The notes: generated by a model from the sequence alone, not told the origin. A stretch of 17,463 nucleotides of DNA from DATAPE01 sp036265345 (GCA_036265345.1 DATAPE010000243.1:1-17463), one strand, 5' to 3'; counted from the stretch's first letter, positions 1-7,820 are shown. Translations and numbers: made by a program.

Positions 1-81
1 GCTGTCCTCATCGGCCGACATGTACCTCAACGGAGCTAGGGACATCTGCCTCTTGGCGGAAGAGTGTCGGAGGGGAGTGCG

Positions 82-115
82 GATGGCGGGCGCTCGGTTA
101 GGAGCACCCGCCATC
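82..115. terminator. Hairpin downstream of the secreted-protein gene, likely terminator
   Basis: Two 14-nt arms (82-95 and 102-115) form an inverted repeat with one C-A mismatch and a 6-nt loop. It lies 22 bp past the stop codon of the minus-strand gene that ends at 138. No clear T-tract follows on either strand, so it would be a stem-only terminator of the kind often seen in high-GC actinobacteria, or a bidirectional one. Bases 1-81 to its left hold no gene I can identify. Confidence 0.6.
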
Positions 116-137
116 TCACATCTTCAGCTAAACAGCG

Positions 138-1802
138 TCAGCAATTGGGAAGCGGTCTGATCGGTCCTTCGAGGTTGCCGAAGAACCAGTCCAGCGCCGG
201 TTCGCCATACTGGGCGGCCTTGCCGAAGGTCTTGCCATTGGTCATCTGCCCGAACTCCCACACGCACTTGTGGTGGACGCTGGCAAGCGTCCAGTAGGGG
301 TAGAAGTCGCCCGGGGCACCAGGCGCCGGTACCGCACAGCCGTCGCCGGTAGGGGTGCAAGTCGCTTCACTGGCCGGCGCGTCCGTTTGGAACTGGAAGT
401 GCTGGTATGGCCTGTTGTCCGCTGTCTTCGGTTGCCGTTGCAAGAACGGCTGAGGATAGCGGTGCGCCTCCAAGTGGTTGGGCCAGTTCGGCCAGTACGA
501 AGTGCCGTCGAAGTTCGTGTCGCCTCCCGAGAGGATGTTGGTACATCCCGTGACGAGGTTCGGAGGGGCCAAACCGTGGTGGCGGAAGCCCTCGGGGAAG
601 CAGAACGCGTCGGTTGGCTCTTCCGGCAGGCTCGAGTGCTCGCCAGCCTCCTCGTAGGGGCCTTTGCACGTTTGCCATGTCGTGTCGAGCACTCCGCCGC
701 CAAGGTCGATCAAAGCCGGATCGGTAACCTTGCTGCAGGGGATGAAGTGACCGATCTCGAATTGCGTGGAGATATTTGTCTGCAGCGCCGCCCACGGGAT
801 CACGTTGTCTTGGGAAGCGGTCTTGTACTCGGGCTGGTAGTTGAAGGGCACGCCGCTGCAGTCGCCGATGTTGGTCGCCATGAAGCCATTCTTGGCCGAA
901 GCGATCATGTATCCACTTTTACCCGTGGTCAGGTCGTCTATCCGCGTCTCTAACGCGTGTTTACCACCGCCGATATCGGCATTGAAGATCTTGGCCACGA
1001 TCCTGTCGCCTGGGTTCATCAGCAGGGTGTGCGCGTTCGGCGTCACCGAATCCAGATTCGACAACTGGGGGCTGGGTGGCCCGGTCGGCTCGCCGTCGGT
1101 CTGGATGAACGCGAAGTTGGTGGGTTCGATGCAGTTGAAGTTGCAGTTGCCCTCCGCGTCGCACTCGAGATCATTGATGTGCAAAGACGCGCACCAATGG
1201 GTGTTGTCGCAGCTGATGTTGTCCGGGAACGGCCCATACCCTGGAGGGTAGAACTGCATCTCTAGGAAGGAGCTACCTCCACCGAGCGACGTTGCGCTGG
1301 GGGCGTTGGAGTCGCTGTTCGGGGTGCACGGATTGAGGGGATAGGAGCGGCTGTTGCACAGCCCCATCGAGAACCAGGGCGCGATGGTCAGCTCAAAATA
1401 GTGGGTGACGTCGTTGCCGGGGCTGTGGACGGTGGGACGGCGGTGCGGATCGAGCGGCAGCCGCTCCCGCCACACGGTGTGATTACCTGAGCCCGGGCGA
1501 TTTGAAGTGAAACGGACGATGGGCTCGTCGTGACCGATGTAGTGACCGTTCTCGTAGAAGCGACTCCCCTCATATCCTTTGGGATCGCTACATACCGCGG
1601 AAACCTTTATAGGACGCTGTATGGGACTTAGCCCATTGCAGTCGAGCATGCCAAAACGTCCAGGTTTCACGCCCCCCGTTTGCCACTTTTGATGTAGCCG
1701 CTTCGGAGCGGCGTTGACGGGGGTTCCGAACGCACTAACAACCACTGCTCCTGACAGAACGATGCTGGTGACAAGCGCAAAGAGCTTGCCCCTCGATCTC
1801 AT
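138..1802 (-). CDS. Secreted cysteine-rich protein of unknown function
   Basis: A 554-residue exported protein. The start is the ATG at 1802, preceded by AGGAGGT (1807-1813) with a 4-nt spacer. A longer reading from a TTG at 1892 is unlikely because that codon is itself the -35 box of the promoter. The N-terminus is a Sec signal peptide: basic MRSRGK, a hydrophobic core, then a likely cleavage after VNA near residue 31. The mature part has 18 cysteines, an even number consistent with disulfides, and several Gly/Pro/Asn-rich loops. From memory it resembles a widespread family of secreted actinobacterial and Ktedonobacteria proteins sharing patterns such as NGHYIGHDEP, APWF, NPCTP-SDSN, FYPPG, CIEPTNFA and a C-terminal FGK-AQYG-P. 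No enzymatic motif was recognised and the family has no function known to me. It is transcribed alone, divergently from trpB2. Confidence 0.85.
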   Translation of the reverse strand: MRSRGKLFALVTSIVLSGAVVVSAFGTPVNAAPKRLHQKWQTGGVKPGRFGMLDCNGLSPIQRPIKVSAVCSDPKGYEGSRFYENGHYIGHDEPIVRFTSNRPGSGNHTVWRERLPLDPHRRPTVHSPGNDVTHYFELTIAPWFSMGLCNSRSYPLNPCTPNSDSNAPSATSLGGGSSFLEMQFYPPGYGPFPDNISCDNTHWCASLHINDLECDAEGNCNFNCIEPTNFAFIQTDGEPTGPPSPQLSNLDSVTPNAHTLLMNPGDRIVAKIFNADIGGGKHALETRIDDLTTGKSGYMIASAKNGFMATNIGDCSGVPFNYQPEYKTASQDNVIPWAALQTNISTQFEIGHFIPCSKVTDPALIDLGGGVLDTTWQTCKGPYEEAGEHSSLPEEPTDAFCFPEGFRHHGLAPPNLVTGCTNILSGGDTNFDGTSYWPNWPNHLEAHRYPQPFLQRQPKTADNRPYQHFQFQTDAPASEATCTPTGDGCAVPAPGAPGDFYPYWTLASVHHKCVWEFGQMTNGKTFGKAAQYGEPALDWFFGNLEGPIRPLPNC

Positions 1803-1863
1803 AACCACCTCCTGGCATAGCCGGATGGCAATAGCAACCAAGGCAACCAACTTGGCAAGAAAG

Positions 1864-1892
1864 AACATACGACCGGCAGGCGGGGGTTTCAA
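1864..1892 (-). promoter_or_regulatory. Sigma70-like promoter of the secreted-protein gene
   Basis: On the minus strand, TTGAAA (1887-1892) and TATGTT (1864-1869) are separated by exactly 17 bp. The predicted transcription start is near 1857, giving a leader of about 55 nt that includes the AGGAGGT site. This supports 1802 as the start codon. Confidence 0.6.
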
Positions 1893-2154
1893 CCTAGTGA
1901 ATGCCAGCTTTGGGAGCCAACCTGACTCTCCCGTACCTCGAACGATCCTCTCTAAGAACTTGATGCAGCCCTGTGGGAGGGACTATGAAGTCAATCGCGC
2001 GGCGGTTGGACTTCCTGCTGGCGGCGGGGGCAAAGATGATCGCCAGCCGGGTGGCCCGGGAGGCGCGCCGACCTATCGCAGTGATGTCCGCGGCCGGGTC
2101 GCTCTGCAGTCGTCCGCCGTTTGCCGAGGTGATTTCGTAGCGTCGCTTTTGATC

Positions 2155-2160
2155 TATGCT
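2155..2160 (+). promoter_or_regulatory. -10 element for leaderless trpB2 transcript
   Basis: TATGCT fits the TANNNT -10 pattern and ends 7 nt before the ATG at 2168, so the transcript would begin at or next to the start codon. No Shine-Dalgarno-like sequence precedes either candidate ATG (2156 or 2168). No good -35 hexamer is visible. Confidence 0.45.
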
Positions 2161-2167
2161 CCGCGCC

Positions 2168-3556
2168 ATGACACAGACTCGCGCCCGTTCCGCCAACCAG
2201 ACGAAGTTCCTCCTCGAGGAGTCGGAGATTCCGCGGCGTTGGTACAACATCGCTTCCGACATGCCGACGGCGATGCAGCCGATCCTTCATCCCGGGACGG
2301 GCCAGCCGGTCGGACCTGACGATCTCGCCCCCCTGTTCCCGATGGAGCTGATCGGTCAAGAGGTCAGCCAGGAGCCGGAGATCCCCATCCCTGACGAGGT
2401 GCTCGACATCTACCGCCTGTGGCGCCCAACGCCGCTGTATCACGCGTCGCGGCTCGAGGCAGCGATCGGGACCCACTCTCGCATCTTCTACAAGTACGAG
2501 GGTGTCAGCCCTGCGGGAAGCCACAAGCCGAACACCGCGGTAGCGCAGGCCTTCTACAACAAGAAGGAGGGACGCACGCGCCTGTCGACGGAGACCGGCG
2601 CGGGCCAGTGGGGAAGCGCCCTTTCGTTCGCCTGCAAGCTGATCGGTCTCGAGTGCAAGGTGTACATGGTGCGCGTTTCGTATGACCAGAAGCCGTTCCG
2701 GCGCTCCCTGATCGAGGCCTGGGGCGGCGAGGTCGTGGCCAGTCCTTCTACCGATACCCAGAGCGGCCGCGCGATCCTCGAAGACCATCCTGACTCACCC
2801 GGCAGTCTTGGGATCGCAATCTCGGAGGCGGTCGAGGACGCCGCAGGGCGAGATGACACCGCGTATTCCCTTGGGAGCGTGCTCAGCCACGTCCTCCTTC
2901 ATCAGACCGTGATCGGCCAAGAGGCGCTGGCGCAGATGGATCTTGCCGAAGCCTTCCCCGATGTCGTGATCGGTTGTGTCGGCGGCGGCTCGAACTTTGC
3001 AGGTCTCGCCTTTCCATTCCTGCGCGACAAGATCGCGGGCCGGGAGATCGACGTGCTCGCATGTGAGCCTGCGGCCTGTCCCACGTTGACGCGTGGGTTG
3101 TTCGCATACGACTTTGGCGACACGAGCAAGCTAACGCCGCTCGTCCCGATGCACACGCTCGGGCACGACTTCGTGCCTGCTCCTATCCACGCCGGCGGAC
3201 TGCGGTATCACGGCGTCGCCCCGTTGATCTCGCAACTCGTGCGCGACGGACTGATCCGCGCCGAGGCCTACCTCCAGAACGATGTTTTCGCATCGGCTGT
3301 CACGTTCGCACGGAGTGAAGGGATCCTGCCGGCCCCCGAGGCCGCGCACGCTATCCACGGCGCCGTGCAGGCAGCGAAGGCGGCCGACGAGGCAGGCGAG
3401 GAACGCACCATACTGTTCAACCTTTCCGGCCATGGGCACTTCGACATGGCTGCGTACGACAACTACTTCGCCGGCAAGCTCGAAGACGTGGCTCTGGACG
3501 AGGACGAGATGAGCCGTGCCCTGCACGCGATCGAGGGCCTCCCCAGCCCCGTCTAG
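2168..3556 (+). CDS. trpB: Tryptophan synthase beta chain, TrpB2 type
   Basis: PLP-dependent enzyme of 462 residues that condenses indole with serine to give tryptophan in the cytoplasm. Length and sequence match the TrpB2 subgroup, which is longer than the usual TrpB of about 400 residues. The PLP lysine is in GSHKPNT (K120 from this start). The glycine-rich phosphate loop is GGGSN in VGGGSNFAG, and the N-terminal RRWYNI and RPTPLY segments are typical. The ATG at 2168 is chosen over the in-frame ATG at 2156 because a -10-like TATGCT overlaps the upstream one. There is no trpA or other trp gene nearby. TrpB2 proteins are often encoded outside trp operons and may salvage indole or use another serine-like substrate. 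The function is firm at family level; the physiological role is inferred. Confidence 0.93.
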   Translation: MTQTRARSANQTKFLLEESEIPRRWYNIASDMPTAMQPILHPGTGQPVGPDDLAPLFPMELIGQEVSQEPEIPIPDEVLDIYRLWRPTPLYHASRLEAAIGTHSRIFYKYEGVSPAGSHKPNTAVAQAFYNKKEGRTRLSTETGAGQWGSALSFACKLIGLECKVYMVRVSYDQKPFRRSLIEAWGGEVVASPSTDTQSGRAILEDHPDSPGSLGIAISEAVEDAAGRDDTAYSLGSVLSHVLLHQTVIGQEALAQMDLAEAFPDVVIGCVGGGSNFAGLAFPFLRDKIAGREIDVLACEPAACPTLTRGLFAYDFGDTSKLTPLVPMHTLGHDFVPAPIHAGGLRYHGVAPLISQLVRDGLIRAEAYLQNDVFASAVTFARSEGILPAPEAAHAIHGAVQAAKAADEAGEERTILFNLSGHGHFDMAAYDNYFAGKLEDVALDEDEMSRALHAIEGLPSPV

Positions 3557-3604
3557 GTCGACTGAATCTCCCGACACAAGCTGAGCAGCCTGACCAGAAT
3601 CACC

Positions 3605-3647
3605 ATTCGCGAATCCGGTAGCAGCAAGCTCGCGGGGATATCGCGAT
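3605..3647. promoter_or_regulatory. Pair of short perfect palindromes upstream of the amidase
   Basis: The 103-bp gap between trpB2 and the amidase holds a 10-bp perfect palindrome ATTCGCGAAT (3605-3614) and an 8-bp one ATCGCGAT (3640-3647), with centres 34 bp apart and a shared TCGCGA core. They could be operator half-sites for a dimeric regulator of the amidase operon. No clear terminator or standard promoter was found in this gap. Confidence 0.3.
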
Positions 3648-3659
3648 GATCGGGTAGTC

Positions 3660-4835
3660 ATGGACGGCCCTGAGCTGCTAGCGCGGATTCGAACCTCCGA
3701 ACACCTGCACGCGTTCATCTCGGTGGCCGAGGAAGCCGGTCGGGGGCCCGCCGTCGCCGTTAAGGATCTGATCGATGTGGAAGGTTTTCCGACCACCGGT
3801 GGAGGGGCCGTGCTGCCGCGGCTGCCTGCGGCAACGGATGCCACCTTGGTGCAGAGGATCCGCGCTGCGGGCGGCTGGGTGGTGGGCAAGACCAATCTCT
3901 ACGAATGGGCTTACGGGGCGTCGAGCGTCAACCCTTACTACGGCGATGTGGTCAACCCGCGAGACCCCAGCCGAAGCGCCGGGGGTTCATCGAGCGGTTC
4001 CGCGGCAGCTGTTGCAGCGGGCTTGTGCGACTGGGCGGTGGGAACCGATACTGCAGGCTCGATACGTATCCCGGCATCCCTCTGTGGAGTGGTGGCGTAC
4101 AAACCCACCTTTGGGATGGTGGACACCGATCGTGTTATCCCGCTGTCGCGATCTCTGGACACAGTAGGCGCACTTGCTTCCAGTGTTCGGATCGCGGCTG
4201 AAGCGGTAGCGATGATGTCGGGAACGGAAGCACCGTCAGAGCTGCCTGTGACGACACCCTTCCGAATCGCCGTCCCTCAGGATTGGATCACGGACCTCGA
4301 CCAGCAAACCGATCGAGTTTGGCGCGAGGTGTCGAAGGGACTGCCGTTGATCGCATTGCCCGATCGTGCGTTGATGACAGCAACGCTTGGAACGATCCAG
4401 ATGGCCGAGGCTTCGGCCTTCCACCGCGAGTGGCTGTCTCGATGGCCCGAGAAGTACAGCAGCGACCTGCAACGCAAACTCGAGAGAGGCTTTGGGATAG
4501 CGGCCGTTGATTATCTCGAGGCGTGTGAGGAGCAGCAGCGACTCCGCACCATGCTTGAAGACGCCCTGACTCCCTGTGACGCGCTGGTACTCCCCGCCAC
4601 CGCGGTGGTTGCTCCCCGGCTGCAGGGGCCGGAGCTCCGCGAGCCGTTGCTTCGATTCACTCGTCCCTTCAGCCTGACGGGCCACCCGGTGATGGTGATC
4701 CCCGTGGCGACGACGGGTCTGCCGGTGGGGATCCAGGTAGTCGGTCACCACGGTCGCGACCAGGACTTGATAGCGGTGGCTAGCCACCTGGAGCGGGCGT
4801 GGGGAGCAGGCGCCGGGCCCGGCGGCGCAGGGTGA
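3660..4835 (+). CDS. Amidase signature family hydrolase
   Basis: A 391-residue cytoplasmic amide hydrolase of the amidase-signature family, which includes GatA. The Ser-cisSer-Lys triad is all present: K35 in AVKDLID, the cis-serine in GGSSSGSAAA (residues 108-117), and nucleophile S134 in GTDTAGSIRIPAS. The protein is shorter than GatA (about 480 residues) and there is no gatB or gatC next to it, so a stand-alone amidase for an unknown small amide is more likely than the transamidosome subunit. The ATG at 3660 has only a weak upstream GGG and no clear -10 at leaderless distance. Its stop overlaps the next gene's GTG start (GTGA), so it is translationally coupled to the mannosyltransferase-like gene. 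Confidence 0.9.
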   Translation: MDGPELLARIRTSEHLHAFISVAEEAGRGPAVAVKDLIDVEGFPTTGGGAVLPRLPAATDATLVQRIRAAGGWVVGKTNLYEWAYGASSVNPYYGDVVNPRDPSRSAGGSSSGSAAAVAAGLCDWAVGTDTAGSIRIPASLCGVVAYKPTFGMVDTDRVIPLSRSLDTVGALASSVRIAAEAVAMMSGTEAPSELPVTTPFRIAVPQDWITDLDQQTDRVWREVSKGLPLIALPDRALMTATLGTIQMAEASAFHREWLSRWPEKYSSDLQRKLERGFGIAAVDYLEACEEQQRLRTMLEDALTPCDALVLPATAVVAPRLQGPELREPLLRFTRPFSLTGHPVMVIPVATTGLPVGIQVVGHHGRDQDLIAVASHLERAWGAGAGPGGAG

Positions 4836-5977
4836 AGCTCCTGTCGATGAGCTCGTTGACGCGCAGCGGCGCCCCGGAGACGCAGCCGGCGCGCCCTAGC
4901 GTTGTTGAAAGGGCCGCACTGTGTGCATTGGCCGCCGTCGCGTGGACCCACGTGGTGTTTTTCCTGGTGGCCTACGGTTTCAACGCCTCGCTTGCTTGGG
5001 CTCGCGGAGAAGCCTTTCCCGGGTTCTTTGCGGTGTGGCTCAAATGGGACGCGGTGGCGTTCCTGCGCATCGCTCTGCACGGTTACACGAGTGCCCTTAC
5101 GGAACCTCATCCAACTGCGTTCTTCCCCTTGCTGCCGCTGCTGCTGCGCGGGTCCATCGCATTCCATCTGGGTGGGGCGGAGGCGGGTTTGCTCATCTCC
5201 GCGGTGGCCTCGCTGGTCGCCTTCTTCTATCTCTACCGCCTTGCAGAGGCCGAGGTGGGTCCTGGCTCCGGGACTCTTAGCGTTTGGTTCCTCGCTCTGT
5301 TCCCTGCATCCGTCTTCCTGGTGGCCGGGTACACCGAACCGATCTTCTTGGCGGGCGCGATCGCGGCCTTCTTCTACGCGCGCGAGGGTTCTTGGCGAAA
5401 GGTGGCGCTGCCGGCAGCGATAGCGACCGCGTCTCGATTCTCGGGATTGTTCGTTCTGGCGGCATTAGCTATCGAGGCGCTGAGACAGTGGAGGGCTTCC
5501 GGGCGAAGCCTCGCGGAGCCGGCAGGCGCTCTCGCGGTGGGCGCGCTACCAGTGGCCGCCTATTGCTTCTTCCTCCAGCGGGCTCGGGGAGATCCTCTTT
5601 TTTACTTCACGGATGAACGCCTGGGCTGGCACCGTCGATTCGTCAGCCCGTTTCGCGCTTTGATCAACACGTTCCATCACCCCGGAGCTCCCATCGAGAT
5701 CGCCGCGGCGCTCCTTGGATTGGCCTTCGTCATATGGAGCGCTCGTACGAAGCAATGGAGCTACCTGGTTTACATGCTTCTTCTCCTCACGAGCCTGGTG
5801 ACCAGCGCCTACTACTTGAGCATCCCGAGACTTCTCCTGTCGTTCTTTCCGGCCCCCTTGCTGCTCGCTGGGCTCACCAGGAACCGACCCAACACCGGCC
5901 TGGTGATCCTCCTGATCTCAGCGGCGCTGTCTGTGGTGGGCGTCGTCGCGTTCACCTATGGTCTGGGGTTCTACTGA
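4832..5977 (+). CDS. PIG-V-like mannosyltransferase family membrane protein
   Basis: A 381-residue polytopic membrane protein resembling the bacterial branch of the PIG-V/GPI mannosyltransferase-2 family (GT-C fold), which would move a sugar from a polyprenyl-phosphate donor on the outer face of the membrane. Characteristic segments are KWDAVAFLRIALHGY (about 71-85), FFPLLPLLLR (about 97-106) and LFPASVFLVAGYTEP; about nine hydrophobic segments follow. The tryptophan-aspartate pair in KWDA is the expected catalytic-type loop. The GTG at 4832 is chosen because it overlaps the amidase stop as GTGA. A GTG at 4799 would add a very basic 11-residue head, and an ATG at 4847 is also possible. The acceptor is unknown. 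It is followed by a one-base TGATG overlap with the next gene. Confidence 0.82.
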   Translation: MKLLSMSSLTRSGAPETQPARPSVVERAALCALAAVAWTHVVFFLVAYGFNASLAWARGEAFPGFFAVWLKWDAVAFLRIALHGYTSALTEPHPTAFFPLLPLLLRGSIAFHLGGAEAGLLISAVASLVAFFYLYRLAEAEVGPGSGTLSVWFLALFPASVFLVAGYTEPIFLAGAIAAFFYAREGSWRKVALPAAIATASRFSGLFVLAALAIEALRQWRASGRSLAEPAGALAVGALPVAAYCFFLQRARGDPLFYFTDERLGWHRRFVSPFRALINTFHHPGAPIEIAAALLGLAFVIWSARTKQWSYLVYMLLLLTSLVTSAYYLSIPRLLLSFFPAPLLLAGLTRNRPNTGLVILLISAALSVVGVVAFTYGLGFY

Positions 5978-6426
5978 TGATCGCCGAGCCGCGACGACTC
6001 CGTCTATGGCATCGCCTCCCGATCGCCACTAGATGGGCGTACGCGGCGCTTGTCGGAATCGTCATCATCGCTGCCCTGATCATCGACCCTCACACGAGGC
6101 CGCCCTCGAGGATCCGCCAGCTGCAGGCCGTTCTGAGCGCGCACGACATCGACTGCAGCTCTCCCTATTACTGGTGGTCGGATCCGAAAGGGCGCGCAAC
6201 TCTCAACTGCAGTCGTTTCGAGATCGATGTTTTCAACAATGCTTCGGAAGTCACGACCTTTACGAAGAGACAACGCGGCCCCCAGCAAGCGAACCTCCTG
6301 CGGCGTTTCGGAGCGAGCTCCTACTTCGTACGGGGCCAGACCTGGCTTTTGATCACCCCCAGCAGCCGGATAGCGTCTCTAGCCTCCGGGGCGACGGGAG
6401 GACGCACCATCGTGATCTCTCCGTAG
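5977..6426 (+). CDS. Membrane-anchored protein of unknown function
   Basis: A 149-residue protein starting at the ATG that overlaps the mannosyltransferase stop by one base (TGATG), so it is translationally coupled and should be expressed with it. Residues about 20-37 (WAYAALVGIVIIAALII) form one transmembrane segment after a basic N-terminus. The remaining about 110 residues would lie outside the membrane and contain two cysteines (DIDCSS and LNCSRF) that may pair. No domain was recognised. The frame stays open upstream to 5734 inside the mannosyltransferase gene, but that part is a shadow. Its position as last gene of the amidase/mannosyltransferase operon suggests an envelope role; this is inference only. 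Confidence 0.75.
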   Translation: MIAEPRRLRLWHRLPIATRWAYAALVGIVIIAALIIDPHTRPPSRIRQLQAVLSAHDIDCSSPYYWWSDPKGRATLNCSRFEIDVFNNASEVTTFTKRQRGPQQANLLRRFGASSYFVRGQTWLLITPSSRIASLASGATGGRTIVISP

Positions 6427-6817
6427 CGATCCGCCGCGAGTCGGGCTCCGATGTATCTGGAGCGCGGGTGCGCCTCTTGCTCGAGTGATTCAAACCGCAG
6501 CTTCTAGGCGCTCGCCCCCCGCTTCGCGACCCCCGGTCCAGCCCTAAGTAGGTATACGTATGTACGGGTATGCCTACGTATTGCCTCGTATACCAACTAA
6601 GCCACCCCCGTGCAGGACCGAGATCTTGATTAGAGAAAGCCCTCTCCTGGGACGGTGTCGGCCGGGCCACCATGCCTCATCTTCTTCTGTAGGAGCACGG
6701 TCCGGCGGTGGCGACCGCTCATCATCGCGGCGTTGGGCTTATGTCTCCCAGCGTCCGCGTCGAATAAGCACTGGAAACCAGTAGGAGAGATCCTCAGAGA
6801 AGGAAGTGGAGGCTTGC
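6427..6817. other. 391-bp intergenic region
   Basis: This gap separates the amidase/mannosyltransferase operon from the RTX-repeat gene. It holds a weak hairpin (GCTCC and GGAGC arms near 6448-6466) that may end the upstream operon, a conspicuous AT-rich nested palindrome at 6551-6594, and a small ACTGG/CCAGT hairpin at 6770-6782. I could not assign a convincing promoter for the RTX gene. A 74-residue open frame (6560-6784) starts inside the palindrome, has low-complexity content and no ribosome site, and is not called. Confidence 0.55.
6551..6594. repeat. AT-rich nested palindrome cluster
   Basis: Outer arms GGTATACG (6551-6558) and CGTATACC (6587-6594) are perfect inverted repeats. Inside, the palindrome TACGTA occurs at 6555-6560 and 6575-6580, exactly 20 bp apart, and GTATAC occurs at 6552-6557 and 6588-6593. 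The composition is sharply more AT-rich than the surroundings. It could be a multi-site operator for the downstream RTX gene or a structured DNA element. Confidence 0.55.
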
Positions 6818-7705
6818 ATGATTAGCTTCAAAAGCTTTGTTAAGCCGCAGGCGTGGCTATCGCTTGCGGTTGTTGTGGTTGGCGGAACCGCAATGATGGG
6901 GTCGGCGGCAGCCAAGCCCAATCACACGTGCAACGGAAGCGTCGTAACCATCGTGGGAACCGCCAAGGCGGACGTGATCCACGGCACGCCGGGGCCGGAC
7001 GTCATCAGTGGCCTGGGTGGCAACGACCGCATCTTCGGCAGAGGTGGCCGTGACCTGATCTGTGGGGACGCCGGTCGTGACCAGGTCTTCGGCGGCCGGG
7101 GTCGTGACTTGCTTCTGGGCGGCACCCTGAGCGATCGCATCTCTGGTGGAGCGGGAGCCGACCGGATCCTGGGTGGCCGGAACCACGACGTCCTGATCGG
7201 CAGCTGGGGTCCGGACCACATCACCGGCAACCGAGGCCGGGACAGCATCTACGGGGGACCGGGCAATGACACGTTATTCGGCGGGAGAAAGAACGACAAA
7301 CTGTGGGGTGGCAGCGGCAACGACATCCTTGACGGCAGCCTTGGATCCGACCGCTTGAATGGTGGGCGAGGCCGGCACGACGTCGCTTCCTTTGCCGGAA
7401 CCAGTCCTGCGACGATCAACCTGACGACCAAGACGGGCCACAACGCCTCCGGCACTGATGCGCTGAAGCACATCGAAGGGGCGATCGGTTCGCGCGCCGC
7501 AGACGTCATCATCGGTAGCCCGAGGGCAAACACGCTCGAGGGCAGACTCGGAGCCGACGTCATTTCCGGGCGCGGAGGGAACGACGTGCTGGCGGGGGAC
7601 CGCGGCAAGGATTCCCTCAACGGCGGAAGCGGCACGGACACGATCGACGGAGGGCCGGGGCACGACGCATGTGTCAACGGCGAGAACGAAACATCCTGTC
7701 CCTAG
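6818..7705 (+). CDS. Sec-exported RTX (hemolysin-type calcium-binding) repeat protein
   Basis: A 295-residue secreted protein. The ATG at 6818 has GGAGG (6808-6812) with a 5-nt spacer; the in-frame GTG at 6806 is a poorer choice. Residues 1 to about 33 form a signal peptide ending at a likely ASAAA-type site (GSAAAKP). The rest is almost entirely glycine/aspartate nonapeptides of the GGxGxDxLx type: about 15-16 consecutive units, then a break of roughly 40 residues (HDVASFAG to KHIEGAI), then about seven more. Such repeats form a calcium-bound parallel beta roll outside the cell. Two cysteines in the last 15 residues probably make a disulfide cap. Unlike classical RTX toxins there is no enzymatic domain and no type I export gene nearby. 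It could be a surface or matrix calcium-binding protein. Confidence 0.9.
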   Translation: MISFKSFVKPQAWLSLAVVVVGGTAMMGSAAAKPNHTCNGSVVTIVGTAKADVIHGTPGPDVISGLGGNDRIFGRGGRDLICGDAGRDQVFGGRGRDLLLGGTLSDRISGGAGADRILGGRNHDVLIGSWGPDHITGNRGRDSIYGGPGNDTLFGGRKNDKLWGGSGNDILDGSLGSDRLNGGRGRHDVASFAGTSPATINLTTKTGHNASGTDALKHIEGAIGSRAADVIIGSPRANTLEGRLGADVISGRGGNDVLAGDRGKDSLNGGSGTDTIDGGPGHDACVNGENETSCP

Positions 7706-7762
7706 AACCCCGTAGGAAAGAACCACGCAACGTTGTTTGACCGACCATCGCTACTAGTGACG

Positions 7763-7820
7763 GGCCGGGGGTGACGACCGGGCGCACAGAGTCTCAGATC
7801 TGGACGCCGGCCCCCCGGCC
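7763..7820. terminator. GC-rich inverted repeats between convergent genes
   Basis: GGCCGGGGG (7763-7771) and CCCCCGGCC (7812-7820) are perfect inverted repeats with a 40-nt loop. Inside the right arm GCCGG/CCGGC (7806-7819) makes a compact hairpin followed by CTTTCGCTGTT. This lies between the plus-strand RTX gene and the convergent minus-strand gene ending at 7853, as expected for a shared terminator. Confidence 0.45.

Larger units (their letters stand above)
1803..2167. other. Divergent intergenic region
   Basis: This 365-bp gap separates the minus-strand secreted-protein gene from the plus-strand trpB2. It contains the minus-strand promoter at 1864-1892 and a leaderless -10 element at 2155-2160. 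I saw no T-box, trp leader peptide or strong terminator. A minus-strand open frame crosses it (1894-2262) but overlaps the trpB2 start and looks like a shadow. Confidence 0.6.

Noticed and set aside
270..953. Plus-strand 227-residue frame opposite the secreted protein
   Set aside because: Low-complexity Arg/Val-rich shadow of the minus-strand gene, which has a signal peptide and even cysteine count.
1890..1892. TTG as start of a 584-residue form of the first secreted protein
   Set aside because: It falls in the -35 box of a good promoter, and the ATG at 1802 has a strong AGGAGGT site directly followed by a classic signal peptide.
1894..2262. Minus-strand 122-residue open frame in the divergent region
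   Set aside because: It overlaps the trpB2 start and the promoter of the neighbouring gene, lacks a ribosome site and has no recognisable protein features.
3660..4835. gatA, subunit A of the tRNA-dependent amidotransferase
   Set aside because: The protein is about 90 residues shorter than GatA and no gatB or gatC is adjacent; only amidase-signature family membership is supported.
6551..6594. Integron attC site or CRISPR-like repeat
   Set aside because: There is no RYYYAAC/GTTRRRY pair, no integrase and no regularly spaced identical repeats with spacers.
6950..7680. DNA tandem repeat array
   Set aside because: The 27-bp periodicity reflects the protein nonapeptides; the DNA units are diverged and the frame is a clear RTX-repeat gene.
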